NCBI GenBank assembly: GCA_037501455.1
Contig: CM074865.1
Span: forward strand, 32,470,501-32,534,500
Length of the DNA stretch: 64,000 nt
From: Lantana camara
Taxonomy: Eukaryota > Streptophyta > Magnoliopsida > Lamiales > Verbenaceae
Direction: 5' to 3'
Shown: positions 12,528 through 23,991 of the stretch, in pieces
How positions within the stretch are numbered: the stretch's first letter is position 1
Layout: each line of letters opens with the position of its first letter
Position numbers and translations under genes: made by a program
The notes under the pieces: generated by a model
The model's database searches: none
What the model saw: the letters and a program-made list of their open reading frames with translations, nothing else
What the model was told of the DNA's origin: nothing

Positions 12528-13152
12528 GCTTTATCCCTTTTCATTTCATTTCAAACCACACAAGTTAGCCTCAAAGAGAATCATGGCGAAACTTCAAGAG
12601 AAGATCAAGATTTGAACCATCTTCCATTCTAAGAGCTCATATTCTTTGATTCCTCATTCCTTCACAAGACAAGGTAAGCTTTGGATCTCTTTTGATGAGT
12701 ATTTCATTTCTATTCTTGGATTGGAGCATGAAATTGTTAGTATGAACTTGAAAGATGAGATCTTGAATTCCTTAAGCAAGCCTTGATGATTTGAATGCTT
12801 CTTATGTGTCTTAGTTGCTGGAAATTCGTGTAGAAAGACTAGGAATTCATATCTTCATGTTTAAGCTTGAAATTCATGAAAATGGGTGTTTGAGATTTTA
12901 GGTAAAAACATTCCTAAACTTGAATTAATTGATGTTTTGATGCTAAGCATGATTTATATGATGATATACCTGAATTTCATGATATTTTATGGTGGATTTT
13001 GTGTTGGATTGATGATTTTTGGTGTTCCCCTTCTTCTTCCATAAACTATCAAGTTTCTGCTCCAGATCCATGGCCGAAACGGCCGTTCCCATTTGTGCTT
13101 TAAGCCCGGAACGACCTTTCCGGGCTAGGATTTAGTTTTGGCGGCCGAACAG

Positions 13153-13268
13153 GGGAACGATCATACCCATGTGTGCTTGGACTGGGAACGGCCGTTCCCA
13201 GTGTCGCTTGGCCTTGGTGTGGGAAGGACCGTTCCCATGCTATGTTGTGCATGGGAATGGCAGTTCCC
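13153..13268. repeat. Four 16 bp palindrome variants, LTR E
   Basis: The perfect palindrome GGGAACGGCCGTTCCC lies at 13184-13199. Variants keep the outer arms: 13153-13168, 13221-13236 (GGGAAGGACCGTTCCC) and 13253-13268 (GGGAATGGCAGTTCCC). Starts are 31, 37 and 32 bp apart. A further half, ACGGCCGTTCCC, is at 13079-13090, and a CCCGGAA/TTCCGGG inverted repeat at about 13105-13124. Confidence 0.85.
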
Positions 13269-13539
13269 ATGCGTCTGTGACCCTTTTTACTTGCTTTTTC
13301 GTGCGTATTTGATTCGTTTGAGTTGCTACTTGACTTGTATGCTCCAATATGACTTACAATGCAATCTCTGAACCTTTATACTTCCTTACTTACATGATTT
13401 ACTTGAATATTTGAATTATCCCTTGTGACCAATTTGATAAACATCATTCCATTTCGCATGTCATTCATACTTTGTACACTGTGCGTCTTATTTGGTTCAT
13501 GTAGAGTCTAAGTTTGGGCTTTTATATGTCTTATTACAG

Positions 13540-13612
13540 AGTTTGGTGGTGCCGGTGAGCCTGAGATTTAGAGTGTCTGGCCCTTCACACTCTCAGACTC
13601 CACTACCACAAG
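13540..13612 (+). other. Candidate leader exon 2 in LTR E
   Basis: It is preceded by TTATTACAG and followed by AAG|GTGAGG; 73 bp, the same length as the LTR C counterpart although the sequences differ. Inferred. Confidence 0.5.
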
Positions 13613-14912
13613 GTGAGGTTTAGGATTTTGTATAGTTATGCGACCTATGGCCTTTACATGCTGATTTCTACCCTTGCATGCGAGTATACCTTACTATAGA
13701 TATGTATGAGTTGAATATGATAGGTTTATGACCTTATGCGTGCATTCTACGTGGGCGGGTGCCTTCGGGCTATATCACTGCAGCGTGGGAATGTACGTGC
13801 GTGTGTCCTGCATGGGCGGGTGCCTTCAGGCTATATCTCTGCAGCGTGGGAATATTTATAAAAACAAGTTTTTGAGGCATATGTAAGTTATTTTGGAAAA
13901 ACAGTTGTGTTCTAATTCTGTAGCGAGATTGCCATGAAACATTGGCGTATGTTCTGTTCTGTTCCGTTGTGGATCCAAGGAACTATGGGATAGACAACCC
14001 TGGGACGGTGTAGGACCGTCAGGGATCAGTCTGTGTGTAGTTCCATTTGAGATATTTTCGAGCGACCCGTGCTGTAGGGAAGGCGTGGTATCTTGAGCCT
14101 CTGGTGTTTTATCCGGGGAGGACTCTTGTGGGTTCGCTACCCCTTGAGATCGAGTCTATTTTAGACCGTTCTATTATAGATGGTTTGGGGACAGTACATC
14201 TCCTCCATCATTAGTGTAGCGAATGGATTGATTTTGATTTATGTTCTGAGGAGTAAAGGTTGGAAGCTCATACTCGCCGAGCATGTGATCTATTCTGTCT
14301 AGGAATCATGAATCGAGATAGAGTTTCTGAAATGTTTTCTAAAACTTCTATATCTATCTTTTGGGTACTTTGGAAATGTCTTTGGTATGCAACACCTATC
14401 TCCGGTTCACGAGTCCCTCCTTTTGATCTGTGATGTGCTCTATATATATTTACTGTGGTGTGCGTTAGCCCCCTCACTCGGTCAAGTTGACTGACCCCTC
14501 ATTTAACTTTTAGTTGCAGGTCTGTTGGCGTTTGCTAGGCGGGAGTGAGTCCTTTGAGTTGCACTTCGTCGGTCTAGCCTTTCTAGTTGCATTTGTCTTT
14601 CATACACTTTACTTATGTCATGAATTGTAAACTTGAGATTATACTCTACCTTTCTGTAGCCCTGTGTGGCACTTGATGATTATTACGCACTAGGCGGATC
14701 TAACTCGACAGACTCAGAGTGCGGAAGCAATTCAAACATTCAATGCTTCCGCTATCTTGTCTTGAATGTTGATTCGGGACAAGGTATCTATGCGCGTGTG
14801 TTTGTCTCCCGTTCGCTCTGATTCGGATTCGGGCATGGACTTCCATTTCATAATCGGGTCTGGGTCTCAGTGCGGGGGATCTGGCATCCTACGTTTGGGG
14901 TGTTACAGAAAC

Positions 14913-15707
14913 ATTTCCCGAGTGGGTAAAAACGAAGAAAACAACGCTCGGGATTACGACAATCAATTTCATTCATTCATTCATGAGGTCATTATGTGAG
15001 CCCTGGCGAGTGGCCAAATTCTCCAACCTTCTCCTCGTGTGTGCATTATTCATTTATTCATTCATTAGTGATCACACAACATTCATTCATATGAACACTT
15101 ATGAATTCTTGAAATTTTCTTATTGTCGCACTTTGGAAGGAAAGACTTGTCGTGATGTCCTCAAATAAAGCCCTCCTATGTGAACACTTCCCGGACCCTC
15201 TATGTCCCAATTTTATTTTCTTAAATCACTTGAAACTCGGCTCGGATATCCTCATCTCCAAATCATTTCAGAAGATTAAATGTCTTTAACCCTTTTGTAG
15301 GCCGAAGGTACCTGTCTCTCTTATGGAGATCCTCGGACAATTTTTCCCAAATTCCTAATATCTCGGACAATCATTCTTCGGCCCTAACATCATCGCTATC
15401 AACCACTACAAAAGATCAAAGTCTCCAAGCTTCTTTGTATACCGTAGACTCCTGTTTTCTTTGCCCATTTCCTAGTGATACTCATTGATATGGAAAGGGC
15501 ATCCTGAAATAAGAAAAATGATTCCAAAAATACCATTGTGTGCGGGGTTTAGTGCATGTTCATGTGAACTAGTAATACAAATAATTCGCATAAAGTGATG
15601 TAGTGAATGCAAACAAATAGATAATCCTAAGCCGAACGACCTAGACAGACCCGACACGACGCTAGAGCTCCGGTTTTGTAACCAAGAGCTCTGATACCAC
15701 TTTAGGA
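14913..15707 (-). repeat. LTR B continuation and truncated internal region
   Basis: From 14913 the text resumes LTR B (CCCGAGTGGG). By about 15150 it has become internal-type sequence ending in a primer site at 15688-15699. No polypurine tract or LTR edge is seen between, so a deletion appears to have fused an LTR piece to the 5' leader of another element. The stretch just before the primer site (GACCTAGAC, ACGACGCTAGAGCTCCGG) resembles that at 27195-27245 of element G. No coding frame is credible. Confidence 0.55.
15688..15699 (-). other. Primer binding site, initiator tRNA-Met type
   Basis: The minus strand reads TGGTATCAGAGC, separated by 8 nt from the LTR start at 15708. This fixes LTR F as the 5' LTR of a minus-strand element. 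Confidence 0.85.
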
Positions 15708-17048
15708 TGTAGCACCTCGGAGTGAAAGGCACTACATCCCCTGCACCATAGCCCGACACGTGTAACGAAATGGGAACTCCGCACACGGATCAAGCTACAG
15801 CGAGCGGGAGACAAACAAAAACACACCTAGGCTAGGCAGTCTAGACCCTAATTCAGAGTGCGTCAAAAATAAATAAGACATAAGTGGAAGCACCAGGATT
15901 CAAATAAATAGCTAAACATGTTCGGAATATAAAATATAATATACATATCATGCCCACCCCGGGCCAATTTAAGCGATACATTTATTCTAAAATTTAAACA
16001 TCATTATATATAAGGATTCGTATGTTCAAAATTACCGAAATAAATTAATTGAAATGTATGAGACTCGACTACAGGCTCAAAGACCCCAAAGGATGACCGC
16101 CGCCTAGCTCGTACCTCCAAAGAGCACCTGAAAACTCAAAAGAAGCAAGGGGGAAAAAGAAACAATGAAGAGGGGTCAGTCCTAAAGACTGGTGAGGGGG
16201 CTAACATAAGCACACATACATATGCGTAAGAGCAAAGCATATTCAAAATCTAAGAGTTCATGAACCGGGGCATGGTTTTTGCAATCTAAAACATTTTAAC
16301 CCGTGATACTAAATATAGAAAAGGTTTAGAGCCATAACCGAAAATAATCAAGTTTTAGAAATTATTAATCCACTCTCATTTCACAAACCACGAACATAAT
16401 CAAAATCAAAAGACCTGGTGAGAACGAGTTCAAACCCAGTTACTCCGTTCATAATCGTAATCAAAATGAAAACATACAAAGCTCATAATCAATCCTCCTT
16501 CTCCGGTTGGGGATGAGGATGGCCATTCTCAACCCCGTTCTCCCGTCAAAAGTGTGAGTCGGGGAATCCTACCCGGCTCCGCGATGGGTGCTACCAGCCG
16601 GCTCTCGCGAAATTGCCTTCCCCTCGACCGCCCGAGGATGGACAATTCCCCTACATAAAATTTAGGTTTTATTGATGAGAGAGCTCGGCAACCCCTTGGT
16701 CGACCCGAGAATCACATACTACTTCCTCAGGCCCATTTCATAATTCATAATTCATATTCTTAATAATTTCGAAATTTCATAATTTTTCGACTTATATTCA
16801 AAGTCGTAATTCTCGCTATTTTCAAAAACGTTCACACACACCAACCCTTTTGAAATCAAACAAATGTAAAATAGATTACGTATATATATAAAAGTATTTT
16901 TCAATTTCTTTCATAACAAAGGGACCAATTCCCACAAAATATGTACAAAACACATATCTAAGTACATATATATATACGTAGTCACATGCGGGCTCAAAAT
17001 ACATATAGGAGTTGTAGGTCACTTAACTAGAACGAAAGAAAACCTCAC

Positions 17049-17119
17049 CTTATCGACGAAACGGAAACAAAAGAACCAACAGACGCGTAAGAGACCACCT
17101 CTTCAACCACGGAACGAAC
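17049..17119 (-). other. Candidate leader exon 2 in LTR F
   Basis: Minus-strand acceptor TCCTTAG, then 71 bp, then AAG|GTGAGG. Inferred from recurrence across LTRs. Confidence 0.45.
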
Positions 17120-17808
17120 CTAAGGACAAAACAAAGACAAGAGATAAACTTAGACTCGATATGAACCACTTAGATGCTCGGCAAATGAACATGTATGCAA
17201 ATGATGTAATAAAATGAAATGAGATGTCATTTAGATCCATTTATGCCATATTTAATCATATCAAGTTACGATTCACATATTTCACGTTAAATAAATCCAT
17301 AAAATTCATAAAACACACATAACACGTCATATAACAAATTAGGCATGCATGCATTCAAGAAAGGAAACAAGAAAATATCACAAAAGGTAAACAAACATCA
17401 TATGAATTCATGCATGCACGTATGAAGACATATAACACATGTTAAGGCACATAACACGTATAAAATCAATGAAGTCACATAATAAATTCATACCACGACA
17501 TGTAACATATAATATGACAAGTTAGAAATGTATACACCTCATGAAATATCAAAGAATCAGCATGCAAGGCAAACAAATACATCATAAACTCATGCATAAA
17601 CGTATAAGCACATATGAAGCAAGTAGGTCGTAACTCTCGTATAAAATCATCGAATTCACGAAATAAATTCATAAAAAATCATGCAACACATAATTCATCA
17701 AGTATACAATACATATAAAGCATAAAAGAAGAAATAAATTCACAAAAAACACAAATGAAAAGAAAACGAAACAAAAGCCAACAAGAGTTCGAAACTACCC
17801 CAAAACTA

Positions 17809-17958
17809 GGTCGCGGGTGCGACCAAAAATGTACTAAAAAGGGTCACGGGCGCGACTCCTTCATCTCCAACATCAGGCACTGTTCCAGGTCAAAACTTGG
17901 GTATTTTGGGGTAGAGGCCACGACCCAAAACACTCACGTTTTGGTGACGGGCGTGACC
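17809..17958. repeat. 16 bp near-palindromes, LTR F
   Basis: GGTCGCGGGTGCGACC (17809-17824) has 6 bp perfect arms. Variants are GGTCACGGGCGCGACT (17842-17857, 33 bp later) and GGTGACGGGCGTGACC (17943-17958). Confidence 0.75.
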
Positions 17959-19181
17959 GCGGCGAGCAGGCAACGGGAAGAGCAAAACAGGGATGTTCTT
18001 CGTCTTTAAGGCCACAAAACCATAACAGCATCTTCCAGCATCAAAAGGGCAAGGAAAAGGATCAAAAAGAAGCACAAAACAACACCCATACACGCACCAA
18101 ACAAGAAGGAAACAAGATTGGAAGCAAGAGATCAAAATTCATCTTCATCTTCAAGTTTCACATATGTTCAACAATGATGGTCGATTTGCAGCAACTTTCC
18201 ATGGAATTTCAGATCATATTTACATAAAAAGATGTTAAGATATCATATATTATGCATCAATTCAAATTATAGAGCAAGTTTGGCATAAATTCATCAAAGA
18301 AATGCATAAAACATAACTATTCACATATCTCACCCAAAACATGTTCAAACATGGATGAAAATGGACCAAATAAAATTTAAAATAAAGGTAACGAGATGGA
18401 GGTTCGAAATCATGACAACCTTTCGAATTTGATGAGAAACAGAGGTTGAACGAGCAAGAAATCAGACTTGGTGAATAGTGGAGCCCCTTTTCTCTTCCTT
18501 TCTCCCTTGCTGCTACGTTTCTGCTTCTTTTCTTCTTTTCCCTTGGTCTGTTCGGAAATGAGAGAGGGTGATGATATATTGGATCAAAAGAGGAAAAAAT
18601 GGGTTAAAAAATGGGTCAAATCGGATAAGAAACGGGTCGGATATGAGCAAAACGGGCGAGGGTCGCAAATCTGTCACAAGGGCTCAGTTTCAGGCGAAAT
18701 ACGGGGTATCAAACAGGCTTAGAAAATTCAGAGGCCAAGTTCTCTAGCTTCCATTCTTTGTTACGAGTCCGACGTCACTTTCGGAATTCGAATCCGAATT
18801 TCCAATCCCGAGATACGCCTTCCGGAACCCAAGGTGCGCTAAAACGAGTTAGGCCCTAAAGTCCCTAACAAAGAAAACGGTTCGAAAACCGTATCAAACA
18901 AACACAAAAACATGCAACGAATATAAAAACGCATTCATAACATATATAATTCATGCATATCATGTAATCATGAAACTTAGCAATAAACACGTAAAGCATA
19001 AACGGTCATGTAATTCAAATAAGGTTCATATTATATTCAATTATTAAATCACATAATTCAAATATATCACATAAAGAATAAAATAAACACGTAAAATGCG
19101 TAAATAAAATAATTTATATGCGCACTTAACACTCTCGAATCGCGTACCTATACGGCCGGACGAGCGGGATGTTACATTACA

Positions 19182-20338
19182 GGATTCAAGAATCAATTAA
19201 TACGTACGGTGGAATCACGTTTATTCATGCAATCAGATAAGCAGGATATTCAATACATGTTTTGATATCCGTATACCCTCTATTGACGCCCATTTTTACC
19301 TTAACGATCCACGAGCTCCGGTTGCTAAACAGGGACAGAGGGCATGCTAGAGGTTACAGATATATATGTATTATATTTTAGGGGACCCGGTGAGAACGGA
19401 TAATTATTCCATCCTGGACTCCACTTTCCAATTAATAGCATGGCAAGAACAGGACACATATTCAATCAAACAAGCAGGAATCAAGAATTCATTAAGTTAC
19501 CAATATCAAGAATAAATGTACAAGATTAACCTCCTTCTCCGGTGATGGTCCGGGTAGCTAACCTTCGCCATCCAGGTTACAGTGGTCTGTGGGTTCATGA
19601 CTCCCCAGATCGGAATCCTATCTTCGACCAAACCTCTTGGCGGATATCCGAGTTTCTCCAACACGATGGGACTTATGCAAGAGGTCATCGTCGGCCCGAT
19701 ACCTCCCCGGTTTGCTCAATACACAAGTCCCTGGGCCCCATGATCAGGTACAAGAATCCACACCGGCTAGCCCAGCCCTAGGAGAGCCAAGGGCAATCAG
19801 GATCTCGCAAAACAAGCTCAGGGTTAACACTACACGATTTATAAAGCATTTTCGGTACATAGCCGGTATAAAAGATATGGTTTGTTTAATATGTAAATAA
19901 TTTAGCTTGTTTAGTTCATGCAAGGTTATAGGTCGATTATAAAAGAAAACCCTCACCTCCAAGTGCAAGAAAGACCAAGAGAGGAACCACAAGATTGGAA
20001 GGTCTCCACCGAGGAAGTGAATCAAATATAACATAATCATCAATTATCCAAGCATACAATTCATATAAATCACATATGGGGAGTTAAGGAAGTAAAGGAA
20101 TGCAAGAAGAGGGTTTTTGGCAAAGTTTAGCAAAAGTTGACAGTTTTCGAAAACGCGCAGGCTGTGGAAAAATGGGAATATCTTGAGTTATAGAATCTTA
20201 CCTTGGGTCGTTGATCGGACGATCGGATCTTGCTAACCCGAGCTCAAGGGCTTGATGGCCAAAAGGGGGTGTTTTCTTCGCCCTCTTCTCTCTTGCTTAT
20301 TGATCAATCTAAATGGGAGAAAAATGAAGGGGCTTGGC
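19182..20338 (-). repeat. Left LTR of element G, first part (truncated)
   Basis: It aligns with the right LTR of G from about 27882 (GGATTCAAGAATCAATTAATACG against AGATTCAAGAATCAATCGATACG). The terminal ~600 bp are absent and LTR F abuts. It also lacks a ~670 bp stretch present in the right LTR (29157-29830). It is split by solo LTR C after TTGGC at 20334-20338. Confidence 0.8.
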
Positions 20339-21567
20339 TGTAACGCCCCGATTTTTTCGGCCGTACAGGTATGACATCACGAGTGCGTTTCTTACATTTT
20401 CAATTATTTATTTTATGCACTTATATGTTTATTTAATGTTTAATTTTTATAATTGTTATATTTGATTATTTGAATTATTTGATATATTATGAACTTGAAA
20501 TATTTGAACTATATGCTCGTTGCCTAGGTATTTTCTCCATACACGCTTGATTTTAATTCCGATTTTCGTGCCAACTTGTAATGCATGAGATATATGTGTT
20601 ATGAATATGTTAGCATGCTTGTTTTACGTTTTCGAGTTTGTTTGATCGTGTTTTGGTTCGTTTGTTTGGAGAGGAACCGAAAAGGGCCTAAAATGTTTTT
20701 AGCACACCTTGGGTTCCGGGCGGCGTATCTTGAGCTCAGGAATTTAGATTTAAATTCCGTCATCTCCATTGGACTCATTTTGATGATTTGGATCCAATGG
20801 GATAAGCCTTATATTTTTCCAAGCCCATTTGGACCCCCGAAACTTCGTCGAACCGAGCCCCTTGTACAAAATTTCCACCTTTGACTTAATTAACCAACCT
20901 TGACTCTATACTTAACCAAATGAAGCCAAATTTGAGTCTAATTAACAATGGTTCAGCCTATTATCTCCCTTCTAACCTCTCATTTTTGGGCATAATCATA
21001 AGAGAAGGGAAAAGTGGCTGAAAACTTGAAGAAACAAGAGAAGCACCTCGATACTAGTCACCCTTCACTTTTGAGAGCTCATAACTTGATCAATTCTCCA
21101 CCATTTCAAGAGGTATGTATATGGATTTGTTTCATTCTTCTTGTGGTTCTTCTAAGCCCTCATTTGTGCATTTTCATGGAGATTTGAATTAGTTATGGTT
21201 CCATATATGAATAGTAAGGGTTAGAGGTTATTTTTTAATTCAATGTGTTAGCATGCCTTTGGAGTTGGATTGATGCATCATTCTTGATTATTTGAACTTT
21301 TTGACTTCATTTATTCCATCCTAATTCATGTTAATTGAGTATGGCATGAGTTACCATTAATGCATTCATGAAAACTTGAGTTTTGGGCATGAAATTTGAT
21401 CACTTGTCTTCCTTCTCATTCCATTCGGTTTTGACAGCTTTTTAGGCATGGAATTTGAGTGTTTTTGCATGGATATTGTGTTATATAGCTGCTGCATTCT
21501 TGCTCCTCTTGCTCTCCAGTTTTTTAGCCCTGTTTTGGGTGTTTTTTAGGCCTTTCCGCCCAGTGGT

Positions 21568-21736
21568 GTGGCCGCGATCGTGCGAGCAGTAAACCTCGCC
21601 GCGGCCGCGATGCAGTGGCAGTTTTGCCACTGGATGGGTGGCGCGGCCACGACGGTCAGGTAGTGACCCCTCCTAGAAGGGTGTCGCGGCCACGACCTGC
21701 TACAGTTTTGCTTCTGTTCCTCCGGCGCGGCCGCGA
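21568..21736. repeat. GCGGCCGCGA repeats, LTR C
   Basis: Five copies of the core GCGGCC(G/A)CGA or a close variant start near 21568, 21601, 21643, 21686 and 21727 (33 to 43 bp apart). Some are extended to near-palindromes such as GTCGCGGCCACGAC. They sit ~455 nt past the candidate first donor. Confidence 0.75.
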
Positions 21737-22178
21737 CGCCCCCTGCTCCCTTGTGTGTGTGTTTTCTTGCTTTCTTTCGTGTTGCATGCTATTATTACTT
21801 TGTTTACTTGTTATATTCTCCGCTAACTATATGTTTTACGTGTTATTTACTTCGTTATGAGCGTGTTATGTGAATTAGGTGCATGTATAGGTTAAATGGT
21901 TTCATACAAAGTACCATGACTTCATTTCTCATTTCTTTGCTCGTGGTTCATTATCATTGCTTCGTTTATGACCTAATTGATATGTTAACTCGTTCTTTAT
22001 CAACTTATGCACTTATTTATCAAGTTTATTACGTGAATTAGTTGAATATATGCAATCTATGCCATGATATGAACTAAGTACTTTCCATATGCACCATAAA
22101 CATTCATTTACATTCGCCGAACGTCTATTTAGTACATTTTAAGTCTAAGAGTACCTTTTTGTTGTTTGTTTTGTTCAG

Positions 22179-22251
22179 CTGACGCTCCCGAGAACGAAAA
22201 GGTTGCCCCTTAGGTGTTCTTTTCTTTCTCCTAATCTTGTTCGACTATAAG
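22179..22251 (+). other. Candidate leader exon 2 in LTR C
   Basis: Acceptor TTTGTTTTGTTCAG ends at 22178; donor AAG|GTGAGA begins at 22252; 73 bp. LTR D has an almost identical acceptor text. Inferred. Confidence 0.55.
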
Positions 22252-23567
22252 GTGAGATTTTTGTTTCTTTTAGCTATTACGACCTAAAACTTTATGTGTT
22301 TTGAAACCGGCATACGAAGTATATATATACTAGAAGATAAATACGTGTATGATATGTATTTTGAGGACTTGTTCCACTTGTGAAAGAATTTGAAAAATGC
22401 TTTTATACGTATATATACCTTATTTTGTTTTGTTTTGAAAAGCTTGTGGTACGTTGGGTCTTGTAGCGAGAATTGGTCTTGAAAGATAGACTCCTTGACC
22501 TTGAACTTGTTCTTGAATTGTTTGGACCCCAGGAATATGGGTAAGGAGACTCCGGGATGGCCGTGGGGTCGCAAGACACACCTCCTGTACATATTTCCAT
22601 TTGAAAGGATTCATTCAACCTCAGGAGGTCGAGGGGAAAGTGAGTTCTCTTGAGCTGGCGGTTACAACCGTCGAAGGAGTGGGTATAAGTAATTAGCCCC
22701 CGTCTCAGCACGTACTTGACACAGGATTTGAGGGAATGTGTCCCTCATCTCCACTCGAAGCTTGATTGGACTTGTTTTGCTTTGGTTTTTGGTCTTGTCA
22801 TATCTTGGGAAGTTTGTAGATAACTCGTACTCGCCGAGTTCTTGTCTGGTCTTGAGTCTATGAAACGAGAATAGATTCCTAACACTTAAAATTGGTAGCT
22901 TTGGCCTCCGGCCTTTAACTTCTTTTAAGTACTTATACCTATTATCACGGAAAATGACTTGGATTGTAAAAACCATTCTCGGTTCATGGATTATCTCTTG
23001 TTTTGTTAAATGATTTGCTCTATACGTATATGGGTGCGTGTGTTGCCCCCTCACTAGTCATTAGGACTAATCCTCGTTGTTGTTCTTCTTTTTCCCCTCC
23101 TTTTGAGTTGCAGGAATTACTTTTGGAGTCTTGAGCTAGGTGGCAAGTAGTCTAGTCGTCTTACTTGTGGATAGCTCGAATCTCACGCATATGCTTTACT
23201 TTGTTATGTATCTTGTTACTTATGGACATGTATTGGTATACTCTCGTTGGATACTTATTTTTTAAGCTAGATACTTGTTATATTTTTGCCCGGGATGGGC
23301 ATGTGATTATGTAATATGCTATGAATTGACTTTGATGCTATGTTTATATATGTTGCTAGTTTGGAATAACTTGTTTTTAAATCTCTTCCGCTTATACTTG
23401 ATCTTATGTGCACTTTGATATGAGGGTCTAGTCCGCCTAGCTTAGGAAAGTTTTTATTTATCACCCTTTCGCTATGGTTTGACATGTGTGCGGAGTTCTA
23501 TTTCGTTACACGTGTTGGACTCTAGTGCGGGGGATATGGTGCCCACCGCTCGGGGTGCTACATTGTC

Positions 23568-23991
23568 CCTTTCCTTGGCCAAGAAACGGGGTAGGGTCGG
23601 ACGGGTAGCGTCAAAAGATATCCGAACCATTCAGATCGGATTTTAAAATGGTAGGGCGATCAAATGGCTTTAGAAAAATAAAAGGTTAATTCCATCGAAT
23701 CTAAATCACTGGAATGAATCCAATGGTAAGGTTAGAATTTGAATTCGAATTCCCGAGCTCAAAGTAGCCACGAAGGGCCCAAAACACCCTAATTATAATT
23801 AGGTTCTTAACTTGCAAATATTGGACAATTGAGTCCAAGTATAATTTAAATAAATTCTAATACGCATATAATCTTAAAATAAGATTCACGTTGACACTTA
23901 GAACCTGCGACGTCACATAAATCACACAAATACTGAATTAAAATCTCTCGTGACGTCGTACCTGGCTTGTCGGAAAAACGGGACGTCATGA
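23568..23991 (-). repeat. Left LTR of element G, second part
   Basis: It aligns with 29970-30396. My hand comparison of about 300 bp shows roughly 9% difference plus indels, so the element is old. The end reads GGGACGTCATGA against GGGACGTCACA on the right, so the terminus is mutated. CCTCACCCCCTTAAGAAGG follows, the polypurine tract in minus orientation. Confidence 0.8.

Larger units (their letters stand above)
11997..14907 (+). mobile_element. Solo LTR E
   Basis: It is flanked by GAAAC at 11992-11996 and 14908-14912. The first bases, TTTGACGCCCCG, are a mutated TGTAACGCCCCG; the end is GGGGTGTTACA. It is 2911 bp with no internal region. Sense is plus. TATAAATA at 12520-12527 is a good TATA box, followed by the donor AAG|GTAAGC at 12674. 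The palindrome cluster is at 13153-13268, exon 2 at 13540-13612, the second acceptor TTGCAG at 14518-14519, GCTAGGCGGGAG just downstream, and the G-run block at 14869-14884. It is inserted into LTR B. Confidence 0.92.
15708..19176 (-). repeat. Chromovirus 5' LTR F
   Basis: It starts TGTAGCACC beside the primer site and ends GGGATGTTACA, 3469 bp. The sense-strand 5' end is TGTAACATCCCGCTCG. It shows the palindrome cluster 17809-17958, exon 2 at 17049-17119, GCTAGGCGGC (16099-16108) with partner at 15831-15840, and the G-run block at 15732-15747. TTACA follows at 19177-19181 and is a possible target duplication whose left partner is missing, consistent with a large deletion to the left. The ORFs drawn at 17755-18135 come from the GC-rich palindrome patch. 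Confidence 0.85.
20339..23562 (+). mobile_element. Solo LTR C
   Basis: TGTAACGCCCCG ... GGGGTGCTACA, 3224 bp, flanked by TTGGC (20334-20338) and TTGTC (23563-23567), a duplication with one mismatch. The right LTR of G has the empty-site equivalent at about 29957. Sense is plus: TGACATCA at 20372-20379, donor AG|GTATGT at 21113, palindromes 21568-21736, exon 2 at 22179-22251, acceptor TTGCAG at 23112-23113, GCTAGGTGG (23135) with partner GTCCGCCTAGC (23431-23441), and the G-run block at 23524-23539. It contains no coding internal region. Confidence 0.9.

Noticed and set aside
13153..13268. Regularly spaced repeats that could suggest a CRISPR array
   Set aside because: The units are 16 bp imperfect palindromes in a plant LTR, with unequal spacers and no cas genes; the context is eukaryotic.
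15688..15699. tRNA-like sequences near several LTRs
   Set aside because: They are 12 nt primer binding sites complementary to tRNA-Met, not tRNA genes; no cloverleaf can be built around them.
17755..18135. ORFs on both strands around the GC-rich patch
   Set aside because: They sit inside LTR F within the candidate intron and palindrome cluster; no homology is recognised and they are absent from related LTRs.
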